Shown here in pieces: positions 48,000 to 59,159 of a DNA stretch of 64,000 nucleotides. Below the pieces are notes generated by a model, which had not been told where the DNA came from, ran no database searches, and saw nothing but the letters and a program-made list of their open reading frames with translations. Source of the stretch: Henckelia pumila (taxonomy: Eukaryota; Streptophyta; Magnoliopsida; Lamiales; Gesneriaceae). The first letter of the stretch is position 1. The number at the start of each line of letters is the position of its first letter. Both the position numbers and the translations under genes were made by a program. The stretch covers positions 744,001 to 808,000 of the forward strand of contig NC_133123.1 of the NCBI RefSeq assembly GCF_033568475.1, in the 5' to 3' direction.

Positions 48000-50900
48000 A
48001 ACGGAGTCGCTTTCCGGCTCTCCTTCGTCGTCGGCGGCCTCAGCGAACTCGGAATTGGACAAAACGCCGTCGGCGGCGGTGTGTATGGAGTTGTGGCACG
48101 CCTGTGCTGGGCCGTTGATTTCGTTGCCTAAGAAAGGAAGCTCCGTCGTGTACTTCCCTCAGGGACACGTGGAACACCTCCCGGAGCACCCGGCCATAAC
48201 CTATGATCTCCCTCCTCACGTATTTTGTCGCGTCATTGATGTCAAACTCCATGTGAGAATCGCCTCTCTTTTTTTCCCCCGCTTAATTCTCGTTACTTCC
48301 TTTCAAGATTTTTGTTTTTTGTTTTTTTTTGCTGAAACTCAAATTTTTATTGTTAGGCGGATGCAACTAATGATGAGGTTTATGCTCTAGTTTCCCTCGT
48401 TCCAGACCCACATGTAAGAGTTTTCTTCCAGCGTTACATTGATCGTTTAGCTGCAGTCAGCTGCAATTCGTCTTATATTTTCCTACTTATGAGAAAATTT
48501 GGAAAATTATCATATTTCGGGGTTATTCCTTGAATGATCTGAATGAATATATCCTTTTTTTACACAAATTTATTTAGACCAAAAGGGTATTAAGAGCGAA
48601 CTTTTCTCCACTATCCCTTTTGAAACCTCCAAGCAATCTTTTCCTTAAGAAGGCAATATACTTTGGGTCTCGAGATGATATTTTGGGATCTATGTCTTTG
48701 CTGATCTCGAAGACATTCTACATAGCGGTATTTCTTTCTTTGAATTATGTCAATTGTACGTAGCAGTATTATCTTTCCTGGAAATGAAATTTATTGTATT
48801 TGCCAGTATGAAGCACTGCTTATCTGGGTAAAAGGTCCTTTTGACTCACATAAACAAAAGATGCCATTTTTCCTTTTAAAGATTCAAAGATTCAATTTTT
48901 TGAACTGTTAGTCGATGAGATGCCTTTCTTTATTATTTAGACATCACTACATCAGTTCATCTACATTGTGGTGATCTACAAGCTTCGTATCAAATAAATT
49001 CCTTTTCAGCAGATAGAACAAAAATGGAGGGATGGTATTTTTGAAACAGAAGCTGAAGATGAAGATGTAGAAGATGTAGGCAAGTCTATGACACCTCATA
49101 TGTTCTGTAAAACTCTCACAGCTTCTGATACTAGCACTCATGGTGGCTTTTCTGTACCTCGCCGAGCCGCAGAGGACTGCTTTCCTCCTCTGGTGACTAA
49201 ATTTATCAAATCACCCATTTTCTCTTAGTTCCATTCCCTGTAACATGTATCACTTTGTTCTTTTGTCTCATGATGATGGTGTATCCATGCTCTTTTGATC
49301 TAGGACCACAAACAGCAGAGACCTTCTCAAGAGCTCGTGGCTAAGGATTTGCATGGTATTGAGTGGAAATTCCGGCATATTTATAGGGGTAGGACTTCAA
49401 CTTTTGTGGTGGTGTTTATTTACATGGTTCTTGAACTTTTTTAGTCGTCGCAGATCTACATAACTTGATAAATGTAACTAAATACAAAGTGTTTTATTCT
49501 GGAGCAGGTCAGCCTCGCAGACATTTGCTGACTACTGGTTGGAGTGCATTTGTCAACAAGAAGAAGCTGACGTCTGGGGATGCTGTGCTTTTTTTAAGGT
49601 TTGAATTCATATAACTTGATAGTTGTTTTAACTCGATCCATGTAACTGTCTCATCATCTATTCTTTTGCAGAGGCGGTGATGGAAAATTGAGGCTCGGAA
49701 TTCGTAGAGCTGCTCAGATTAAAAGTGGTGCCACCATTCTTGCACCTAATAGCCAGCAATTCAATGCTAGCAGCATTGCTGGGGTGGTGAACTCCATATC
49801 CATGCAAAGCACTTTTAACATTTGTTATAATCCTAGGTACTTCTATCAAATGCTGTTAGTTCTTAAACTATAAACAATGTTGATAGCGAATTGCATAGTA
49901 CAATTATGGTCAACCCAAGTTATTTGAAAAAAAATTATTTTAGCCATCCTTGATGATGTTGGATCTTTTGTCAGGGTGGTAATACGTCTCTATTGATTCT
50001 CGCGCATCAATGTTTAATTGTTAATACATCTCTGGAGTTGATTAATGACAATATCTGACCTTACTGTTAAGATTTCTTCCATGGTTGGTAATTCTGTATT
50101 TGAAACATGTTTTGCAGAGGTCGTTCATGCGAGATCATTGTACCTTATCAGAAGTTCTCCAAGAGCCTAACACATTCCTTTTCATCTGGAATGAGGTTTA
50201 AAATCCGGTTTGAAACAGAAGATTCTTCTCAGAGAAGGTTCTATTTTCATCAATGTCTCTGGACTTCGTGATGGTGCAGTGTTTTATCGAATTAATCATA
50301 TTTTGGCTGGTGCAGTGGGCTCATTATTGGGGCCAGTGATGTGGATCCAGTAAGATGGCCTGGTTCAAAGTGGAAGTGCTTATTGGTATGTACTGATTTG
50401 TTATATTAAATATTTTGCTTTCAAGATTTCATTTTCTAGTGCGGTGAATGCATTTTACCGGGAGATTTTCACAAATGATTTTTTGCAACATATAACTGGA
50501 GCATCCTATTTTTGCCTATACCCAACTTTGCAATTGACCCTTAGTTTTGCGGTTTGTTGAGATTCATGTAGGTGAGATGGGATGATATGGAGGTGAATCG
50601 TCTGTGTCGGGTTTCCCCCTGGGAGATTGAGCCATCCGGTCCAGTGTCTGGACCGAACAGCCTTTTGTTACCAGGCACCAAGAGAAGTAGGGTCAGCTTT
50701 CCCACTACAAAAGCAGATTTTCCAGCTCCCAGAGGTTATATATTCCTGCAACAAAAACGAAATTTTTTTCCCGAAGTCATTCCAATTGGTCGTTTTTAAA
50801 TAATGTTTATCGGTTATATGTCTATACTTTGTGACAGATGAGAATGGAATGTCAGACTTCGGGGAGCCTCTAAGGATCCACAAGGTCTTGCAAGGTCAAG

Positions 50901-51658
50901 AAGTATTCGGGTTTCGTCCTTCATACACTGCACTGGACGCCCCTATTAGGCTCCCTTCAGACACAAGGTGCCTTCCCGGTCTCATTGAATCAAGAATTCA
51001 GGCAGAAGGAAACAACATCATGCCTCATCATGCAGATGCCAGTAATTCCTTTGAGGGCATTACTTTGTTTAACAAACCCTTTCAATTCCACAAGGTCTTG
51101 CAAGGTCAAGAAACTGTGTCGATCCGGCCATTTGGAACGCGCTTTGAAGCCTGTCAAGTTTATGAAAATAATGATACTCACATATTAAATGGAGTTCAGG
51201 TGCCGAATCATGGAAATAGTTGGTCCACTCTTTCCCATGTTTATAACACTGAAACACCATTTTCACCTTTGCTCGTTCCAGGATCATCTCCTCCTGTTCT
51301 AATGTTGCAGCAATCAAATTCACCATCATCTCAATTTATGTCGTTATGTGGCACTCGGAAGAAGATTGAAACCAGCAATATTGGAGATTCTTTCCGTGCC
51401 TCTCTAAGAGTCCCAAGTAGGTTCCCATCTTCTGAAAGTACCGAGCAATTGCCCCCGCCTGCCATCAGATCATCAGAGCCCTCTGAAGAGCATAAGCAAA
51501 TGAGACTTTCGCAGCTCTACAGAGACAATCAGAAATTTGTTTCAATGTGCAAAAAAAGTTGCAGGCTCTTTGGTTTTCCCCTTACCGAGGGAAAAGTTGC
51601 ATCAACTAAAGGTGACAATCCAGCTGCACCAGCTTGTAACGAAGAACGTCTTTGTTAG
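47953..51658 (+). CDS. ARF3: Auxin response factor 3 / ETTIN (10 exons, 684 aa)
   Basis: Exons 47953-48252, 48357-48413, 49010-49192, 49304-49388, 49508-49598, 49672-49836, 50118-50237, 50316-50385, 50572-50734, 50838-51658; GT-AG, phases agree, 684 aa. Order: short acidic and Ser-rich N-terminus; [18 protein letters not shown]; a B3 DNA-binding domain from about residue 151 to 252 ([60 protein letters not shown]); the ARF ancillary domain ([39 protein letters not shown]); then an ETT-specific tail ending in [12 protein letters not shown]. There is no PB1 (Aux/IAA-like) domain, which separates ETT from its relative ARF4. ETT sets abaxial identity and gynoecium patterning and binds auxin directly (established for Arabidopsis). 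The last exon encodes KVLQGQE twice, the two tasiR-ARF target sites. Exon 3 has a CAGCAG double acceptor that can add or drop one Gln. Confidence 0.96.
50882..50902 (+). promoter_or_regulatory. tasiR-ARF target site 1
   Basis: A 21-base site encoding KVLQGQE. It pairs with TAS3-derived tasiR-ARF through its last twelve bases without a mismatch (CAAGGTCAAGAA). One G:U pair lies before that, and the two bases at its 5' edge do not match. It is identical to site 2. Confidence 0.85.
51092..51112 (+). promoter_or_regulatory. tasiR-ARF target site 2
   Basis: A second 21-base site with the same sequence as site 1, 210 bp downstream. Two sites are normal in ARF3 and ARF4 and mark them for TAS3 small-RNA control, which restricts the transcript to the abaxial side of leaves (established). 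Confidence 0.85.
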
Positions 51659-54026
51659 TCTACTCCTTTTATTACCATCGAATCAGTCAGCTGTTGTACT
51701 TGTAAAACCCTGAATGGTGGCATATATTGGCTTATAATGTCAGATGGACCATCAAGAAAGAAGAGGTGGCTTCAGTTTGTGTCTCTAAGTACACTCCCAG
51801 ATCCTGAATCCTATCGTTTTCCCAACACACGTGACCCAAGTGCCTCAACCGAGGAAGTTTGAGTTGTGTTTGAAAACTTGATTGGGTGGATACTGTGTTT
51901 GTTTGTTTTCTACTCTTGTGCATGTTGGTGCATTTGATTGTGAACATAGCCATTGTCTTTTAAGTTTTTCAAGCCATTGAAAGATATCAGGTTCCTAAAA
52001 CCTGGAAAATCTGGAAATGGATCTGGTATCTTATTATGAACAAATAAATATGTTGTATTATTGTAATGCCTTTTGTTTCATCGTGAAGCTTTATTAATAA
52101 ATAAATATTTTAAATGGTTTTGCACCAGAATTTGTACCTGTCAAAATCCACTTGTATCACATTATTATGATTTATATATGGGTAAGATAGTTTTAACTTC
52201 TTCCATTCCATCCTAACATCCGTCATTATTAAACCTAGGAGTACTAGAAAATTCATGAATAACATAGCATCTAAATTCAAGAACCGGCTTGTGTAGCTGA
52301 CAGTTTCCGAGCCACCCGGAAAACCTTCATCAGCGATAACAGTAAGCCAACGCACCTTGCATGAGATGCTAACATATATATAATTTTTTATATTATGAAT
52401 TAAATATTTAAAAATTTAGACTAGTATAACAAAATATTTAGTAATTAAGAAAATTTTAAAAACATATAAGATATGATAATTATAAATAAACTAGTTACTC
52501 TTTAACTTACTGCATAGATGAGAATACAACTGTAATTTTCATTAGAATTCACCAAATTAATTGAAAAATAGTTACTATAATACTCTTTACTTCTTATATA
52601 GTAAGTATAGATTTACTATACATTCACATAAAACGATTTTAAACAATTCAAATTATGATTAATAAAAAAAACCTGCTCGCTATAATTTGAAATGCCAAAA
52701 GTGCTCACAATAATTCGAAATTCAAAATGTTACATCGTAATTTTGGGATAAAACGTAAACCTGAAACAGAAATTAAGAATTATCAATTTAGAAAAATCTG
52801 GGCTTTTAGTTGGATAATTTAAAAAATTCTGGGCTGAAATGCCCCCGGCCCTTTTGCCTCTATTTGTCAATTGTCATCCGCTCCTGGGGAGAAAAAAAAT
52901 CATTAATAAGTATATATATATATATGTATATAAGCCTCTATCTCTATGTCTTGGGGTTCGATGGAGTTATTGAATTTTTGGCTTCTTACTAACGTAAGGA
53001 TAGGTAGTATGTGAAAGCAAAATCCAAGAGTGCAAAATCGATTTAGGTATGTTAGTCAACAAAACATAAAATTCCACTTACCAAATTAAAATGGAACCCT
53101 TAATGCTAGCACCTCTTTAAGGTTACGTTTGAACACATATTTATAAATCATTTTTATAAAAGTATTTTTTTAAAAAAATTATAAAATATTTTAAAAGTTG
53201 TTTTAAGAAAATATGTGTTTGAACAACTATTCTATAAAACATTTTAACATTTCAAAAGTAATGTTGTTAATCTTTGTCTTCCATAGTTCAATTATAAAAC
53301 ATCTAAAAACACCTCTCAAATGTTTTTTAAAAACTATACTTAGAGAAAACTTTTAAAAAAATATTTTTCAAAAACAATTTATAAAAATTGAATCCAAACA
53401 AATACTTTATGTTTGTTTCACTTGTAAAACACTAAAAACGTTTTTAAATTATATGTCCAAACGAAACCTAAATGTGTTAGAAAATTTGTAATCATTTTTT
53501 GAATGAATTACATAAAGATAAAATATAAAGTTTGTTTGTAATTTTTTTTGGATGATTTTCTTGATTTATATCAAAAGACAAAAAAATCTGATATTAGTAT
53601 TAGCTGTCAGAATATCGCGTTTATTTATAAATAAACGGCAAAAATACTTAATTTTAACAAGTGGGTTTATTTGTAATGCGAACCAACCTATGTCCCATTA
53701 AAGCAATTACCGTTATTATAATATATATTTAATAATATATAAATATTAATTTATTAATTAAAAGATTCATCAAGAAAATAATAATGAATTCGATATGCTT
53801 ATGTTGAGACCTTATGTGAAATAGATTCGGGTCCCTGTCGTTTTTGCTTAATTGTATCCTTTGACTAATATGCGTTGTTACATGGAACACATATTGATCT
53901 TGTGAGACAAATCCCAACTTTTTCTCGTTTATCTCATGATTCATGCATCGAAACTCACACGTTAAAAATATTTGCCACCTCGAGCATATATATAGCGATC
54001 GTCTAAAGATTCGTGGCGGTCGGAGA
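51659..54026. other. Intergenic region between ETTIN and MLO
   Basis: The ETT 3' flank (about 400 bp of ordinary complexity), then AT-rich DNA with a Tourist-like MITE (53121-53468). A TATATATA sequence at about 53985, some 40 bp before the MLO start, may be its TATA box and would imply a very short leader. No other gene is seen. Confidence 0.6.
53121..53468. mobile_element. Tourist-like MITE, family B, copy 2 (348 bp)
   Basis: The ends are inverted: GGTTACGTTTGAACACATA on the left; the reverse complement of the right end is GGTTTCGTTTGGACATATA. TAA flanks both sides, the 3-bp target duplication of PIF/Harbinger (Tourist) elements. The interior resembles the decayed copy at 2389-2740. No coding capacity. 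Confidence 0.78.
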
Positions 54027-57000
54027 ATGGCCGGAGAAACTGCGACGCTCGAAACCACTCCGTCATGGGCAGTGGCTACCGTTTGTTTTGTTCTGGTTGC
54101 TGCTTCCCTACTCATCGAGCATGGTCTTCATCTCTTGGCTAAGGTGAAAACCATACAGATAAAAAGAATTTCCGGACATTAATTCGGAATGAAATGGTAG
54201 AAAATTCAGTCCTCTTCGTGATCCGTGTGTTTGTTTGTTTGTTTGTTTGGTCGCGTATACATTTATTCATGTTAGCCAAGGACGAGACATGTATGTATAC
54301 ACTTTGCAGTTAGATTTTATACCGCGGTAACGTGAGTGTTTTTGGGTGCGGTGCAGTACTTGAAGAGGAAGGGAAGAAACTCGCTTCTTCAAGCTCTTAA
54401 CGAACTCAAATCAGGTGAGGAACTTGTACTTGCTGGCTTGATTCAACTGCTCATGCAAATTGCTTTAATATAATTATATGATCAGAATTTTCATGAGCTA
54501 GGTGTTTGATTTAACAGACTTGATGCTTTTGGGGTTTATTTCTCTGTTGCTGACTGTATTGGAAAAGCCAATTGCGAATATATGCATCCCGGAAAGCGTT
54601 GCAGAGTCTTTTCTTCCTTGCGAGAGCCTTACCATTGAACAAGAGCAATCCAAATGTCAAGAAGAGGTGTTTTTCTTTTTCTTTTTCTCCGAAAACAAAC
54701 AAGTACATGTTTATATATTCGATGCGCCAGAAGACAAACATTGAAAGTTTAAAGTTGAATTTTTTCAATGATCCAAGATTTGGTAATTAACAGGGGAAGG
54801 CGTCGTTATTATCAAACGTTGGAGTCCAGCAGCTTCAAATGTTGATATTTTTCTTGGCTTTCTTCCACGTCTTGTCAAGTTTCCTTACATTCAGTCTCGG
54901 GACCGCAAAGGTAAATGAATACTTTATTCTTTCGACGAAAAATATGTACCTACATTCATATACATCTGGCCTTTTTTTCTCCTTACGTACGTGTTCATTT
55001 CTCATTAATGCACTGTAGATTTCACAGATTTGTCAATATTTCCCACCCTAGCTAGTAGACTCATATGCACGTAGAAAAGCCTCCTAATTAAAGTTTTCAA
55101 TGAGGTGTGTTTTTGCACTTAATTATCGTTTGTTGAGTGACACGAAACTGCGTCTTTGTTATTCAACTTTCAGATGAAGAGATGGGAACGTTGGGAAGCA
55201 GAAACTAGAACTCTGGAATATCAGTTTTCAAATGGTAATTTTTTAATCCATCGATATTTCTTGAAAGAATTAATCGTGCATATGCAAGATTGATTTCATG
55301 TTCATTCTTTCTCCCATTTTCACATTGATTCTAGAAACTTGGTGACGATTGAAACAAATTGTCGAAAATTATTATCTAGCTTTCGTGCTGAAAATTTGAG
55401 AAATGAAAACAGAGAAGTCAACTTATGGGGATCTAATTGTCAACGACACTTCATTTTTGGGAAGGGATAGGTGTATAAGTTAATCAATACCTCATAGCTT
55501 GAGTAGCTCAGCCACACCTCATCTCATAAGCCACTTTAGCTCAATTCCGCACAGGATAATATTCTAAGAGTGCATCCACGCACCTAGAGCGATCACACTC
55601 CCTAAGTTCTTACTCAAATGGCCTACCTCATCAATCTAGAACACTTGATACCACCATCCGATCGAGGCTAGCACACAAAATAGAAGCATAATTTAACCAC
55701 ATGAACTCAGCTCCCTCTCGGTTCATCCCATCTTTTGACACTTCAGCAGTTACCACTTGATGAGGATATTACTATGAAGACAGTACATCCACGAATTCAG
55801 TGGCAACAGCTATCACAAACCGATTATCAACAGAGACACATTTCTGCATGATCATAAGTATGTAAAATCTTCATTCAAATTAGATTCCAGCTTTGAATTG
55901 TATCATAGGCATATCTAGAATTTATTGGATGACTTTTGAATATACAGATTGAGACCTTTTATTTTCAAGTTACAAGTCATGACATTTCTTTAATGCTTAA
56001 ATATCAGAAGCAACTATATGCCATATATTATATATCATGACAAGTGAGAATTAAGGCTTCAGTGGTGATTTAATTATCATCTAGATCCAAGAAGATTTCA
56101 GTTCATTCATCAAACATCATTTGGAAAACGGCACCTGAAATTTTGGAGCGAAAATCGATTCCTCCGTTTGCCGGTCAGTACTTCAAAAAAGTTCATATAT
56201 ATGTTACTTTGTATATAAAGAGAGTTGATTGCCAGATTTTGTCAGGCTTGTTTTCTTCGTCAATTCTACGGATCTGTTTACAAAGTAGATTATTTCACTC
56301 TTCGACATGGCTTCATCGCGGTAAATTTCTTGTTCACACAATTTGTGAAACATTTACCAATTCAACTAGCTGATCAACTTCAATCCTTGCTTTACTCCAA
56401 TGTTGTGCCTCAGGCTCATTTTTCTGAAGGAACTACCTTTGACTTTCAAAAGTGCATCAAAAGAGCATTGGATAAAGATTTCAGAGTGGTGGTAGGCATG
56501 CGGTAAACACTAGTGATTTTTCATTTATTCCTTGATTTTGTTTTATTATCAATGATAACAAGAATACTAAACTTTTTCTCTACTCTCTGCATGCAGACTT
56601 TGGATCTGGGTTTTCTCCGTACTTTTCATATTTTTAAATGCAAATGGTATTTCTCGTACCTTTTTCATCCTATATATGTACTTGTACAAATTCCAGTGCT
56701 ACAGATATATCTTATGAGTTATGCTGACCAGAATATATACTTCTCCATTATCCATGCAGTATTCCGTAACTATTTTTGGCTCCCCTTCATTCCATTAGTG
56801 GTAAGACTAGGCAAGTACAGAATCATACGCCATTATAATTTTTTTTATAAAATAAACGTCAACATATAGTAATTCAATATTGTATTACCAGATGTTACTT
56901 GTGGTTGGAACAAAGCTACAGAATATCATAACTAAAATGTGCTTAGATAGGAACGACAAGTCTCGTATCGTCGTAGGAGCTCTGCTTGTCAGGCCAAGCG

Positions 57001-57943
57001 ACCACTTCTTCTGGTTTGATCGACCAAAATTTCTTCTCCACCTTGTGCATTTTATTGCATTTCAGGTACCGATCGAGTTAGACTACGTTTATATATATAT
57101 GATCAGATTTGCCGATTCCATTTAGTATAGCTTCTCGAATCCATTGTTTTAATTCTTTCCTTTTGTTAATCTGTCACTGCAGAACTCTTTTCAAGTTGCA
57201 TTCTTCACATGGACTTGGGTAAGCATAAATATTGTCACGAAACCGGTTAATTGTTCAAATATCTCACATCCGGCCGGTAACTCAATTGATTTCTTAACAG
57301 TACAAATTTGGACTGAGAACTTGCTTCCACCGAAAAACTGAAGATATAGTCATAAAACTTGCCATGGGTGTGGTGATTCCCATCCTTAGCGGCTACGTCG
57401 CCTTGCCACTATATGCTCTAGTCACCCAGGTATAAATAGATAACAAATTATGCAACGTTGGACCCTTATATAATTAAAAAGTTCAATTATATATTTAGAA
57501 GATTATATTTCTTTTTGACCAGTACACTTGAATCTTGATTTGAACTCTTTCCACGGTTTAAAGCTTAAAATGCAATGTATATATTAACTAACTTGATTCA
57601 AATGCAACTTGTAAATGATCATTAGATGGGTACAACCATGACAAACTCTGTGTTCCCCGAAGAAGTCGCCGGTGGTCTAAAAAGATGGCATGCAAAAGCT
57701 AAGAGAAATCTTCAGGCTCGAAGAAATAATTACTACGAGTTAGGAAGGCCTTCGTTAGAAGGTTCACTCGATGCATCGCTACAATCGTCTCCTCCATTTG
57801 CTACACTTGATGCTTCAGAGTGTTTATTTATACGTCATGCTCGCGATGAAGATGGTGATGAAATAAAAGAAATTATAGAAGAGGGAGATAGTGTAGATGG
57901 AAAGCATGCAGCTGGAGGAGCATCAGAAATCAGAGTCGTTTGA
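54027..57943 (+). CDS. MLO: MLO-family seven-transmembrane protein (14 exons, 500 aa)
   Basis: Exons 54027-54143, 54357-54414, 54518-54666, 54794-54910, 55174-55234, 56085-56173, 56246-56320, 56414-56502, 56597-56646, 56760-56800, 56892-57065, 57183-57218, 57301-57429, 57626-57943; all GT-AG with agreeing phases, 500 aa. MLO landmarks in order: [20 protein letters not shown] (helix 1), [132 protein letters not shown] calmodulin-binding helix follows the last membrane segment (Trp416 in [13 protein letters not shown]). MLO proteins are plasma-membrane Ca2+-linked channels or regulators; some clades are powdery-mildew susceptibility factors and others act in roots, pollen or synergids. I cannot fix the clade. 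Odd: VVVGMRLWIW where VVVGISPPLWI is usual, a gap of two residues at the exon 8/9 joint. Intron 5 (850 bp) holds a higher-complexity 410-bp segment. Confidence 0.92.
55440..55850. other. Distinct segment inside MLO intron 5
   Basis: About 410 bp of lower AT content than the other introns (for example CCTCATAGCTTGAGTAGCTC, TAGAGCGATCACACTCCC, CTCCCTCTCGGTTCATCCC), lacking MLO similarity or reading frames. It may be an old repeat insertion; no ends or target duplication were found. Confidence 0.35.
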
Positions 57944-58594
57944 AGCTGGTTTCCGATTGCGCATATGAACTGTAGTGTGGATTATAAGATCAATCATGCA
58001 AATGGTGTAAATAAATTTCCGACGGTACTGATAATGGAGATCATAGAGAACAAATATTAAGTATATATATATGATGAAGCTAGTATTAATTATTTGTTAA
58101 TTATGAATAATGAATATTTCTCAGGAGATGCACAAATTTTGAAGCTTATTTTCCTTCTAGGCGTCTACTGTATCGGACTAAAATTGTACAACAGAACTAT
58201 GTATTTCAAAAATTAAAGTAGCTATCTATCTAATTAAAATAAAGTAATGATTGACTAATAATTCAATAGTCTGGGTATAATATTCCCATTTTTGTCCATG
58301 CCGGAGAATTAACCAGCTCGCTTAATTATATCATCGTATATGCAAGAAAATTAAATTAAGGGATGAGCCGTGTTCATTGAAGTTGAAATTAATTAATACA
58401 TTTGAAATTTATTTTTATATCAAGATAAAAACGCGCGCGCACACATATACATGTAGTAGCTAGCGATATTACTTAACTATATATTAAAAGAAAAAGTATT
58501 GGGAACATATATATAAATCTAGTTTGAGATGATGATCGATCTACATGATAAGTTGCAATTAAGCAAGTGCAGACGATCGAGAACTAGCTAGACA
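57944..58594. other. Convergent spacer between MLO and HD-Zip
   Basis: The 3' flanks of two convergent genes. AT-rich, with a CGCGCGCACACA stretch near 58433-58446. No feature recognised. Confidence 0.6.
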
Positions 58595-59077
58595 TCACAA
58601 CCCTCCAAATGCCACAAACTGGCCGCCTCCGGCCGCACCGGCACCGATGAGAGCCGCATAGTATTCCCTCTCCAAGTCATGCTTGGAGCTCCCAACCTCA
58701 TCACAGGAGCTGGAAACCGAAGAATTGAAGCCATTGAACAATTCTTGAATCTTGCACAGCTCTCCTCTCAGCCTCTCCACTTCTCCCCTCAAGCCCGTGT
58801 TTTCAGCCAACACGTTTTCGAGCCTTTGCTGCAACGCCCGGTGATCCATCTCCAGGCTTTGATTCTTCTCACGAGCACGCTTGTTTTGGTACCATATGGA
58901 TACTTGTCTAGGGGGAACACCAAGCTCTAACGCCAGCTGGTGTTTTCGATCCGGGTCGAGCTTGTTGTTGAAAATGAAATTGGTTTCCAGAATCCTCACT
59001 TGCTCTTGGTTGAGTCTTTTCTTGTTTTTGATCAGTGGATGTTTTTGGGTTTGAGAATTATATTGAGATCGCTCCAT
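58595..59077 (-). CDS. HD-Zip class I transcription factor, ATHB-52-like (160 aa)
   Basis: A single-exon frame of 160 aa. The homeodomain is at about residues 17-74 (KKRLNQEQVRILETNF, LDPDRKHQLALELGVPPRQV, SIWYQNKRAREKNQSLE) and runs directly into a leucine-zipper helix (residues about 76-115, with Leu, Val or Leu-like residues spaced by seven: ALQQRLENVLAENTGLRGEV, ERLRGELCKIQELF), the hallmark of HD-Zip proteins. Small size and the NKRAR-x-K-x-QSLE join resemble ATHB-52, an auxin/ethylene-linked regulator of root growth in Arabidopsis (family knowledge). The recognition helix reads WYQNK, a Tyr where nearly all homeodomains have Phe49. The C-terminus is Ser-rich and then Gly/Ala-rich. A TATA box lies 75 bp upstream. 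Confidence 0.92.
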   Translation of the reverse strand: MERSQYNSQTQKHPLIKNKKRLNQEQVRILETNFIFNNKLDPDRKHQLALELGVPPRQVSIWYQNKRAREKNQSLEMDHRALQQRLENVLAENTGLRGEVERLRGELCKIQELFNGFNSSVSSSCDEVGSSKHDLEREYYAALIGAGAAGGGQFVAFGGL

Positions 59078-59151
59078 CGCATACTTAATTCGTTTTGTTG
59101 CGTGATATATGCAATATGGAAAATGTTGGAATGGATGATTAAATATGGGAA

Positions 59152-59159
59152 TTTATATA
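59152..59159 (-). promoter_or_regulatory. TATA box of the HD-Zip gene
   Basis: On the minus strand TATATAAA lies about 75 bp upstream of the ATG, leaving a leader of about 45 bases. Positional inference. Confidence 0.45.

Noticed and set aside
54027-57943. Reading MLO as a pseudogene because the open frames are fragmented
   Set aside because: All 14 exons join with GT-AG sites and matching phases into 500 aa with family landmarks in order.
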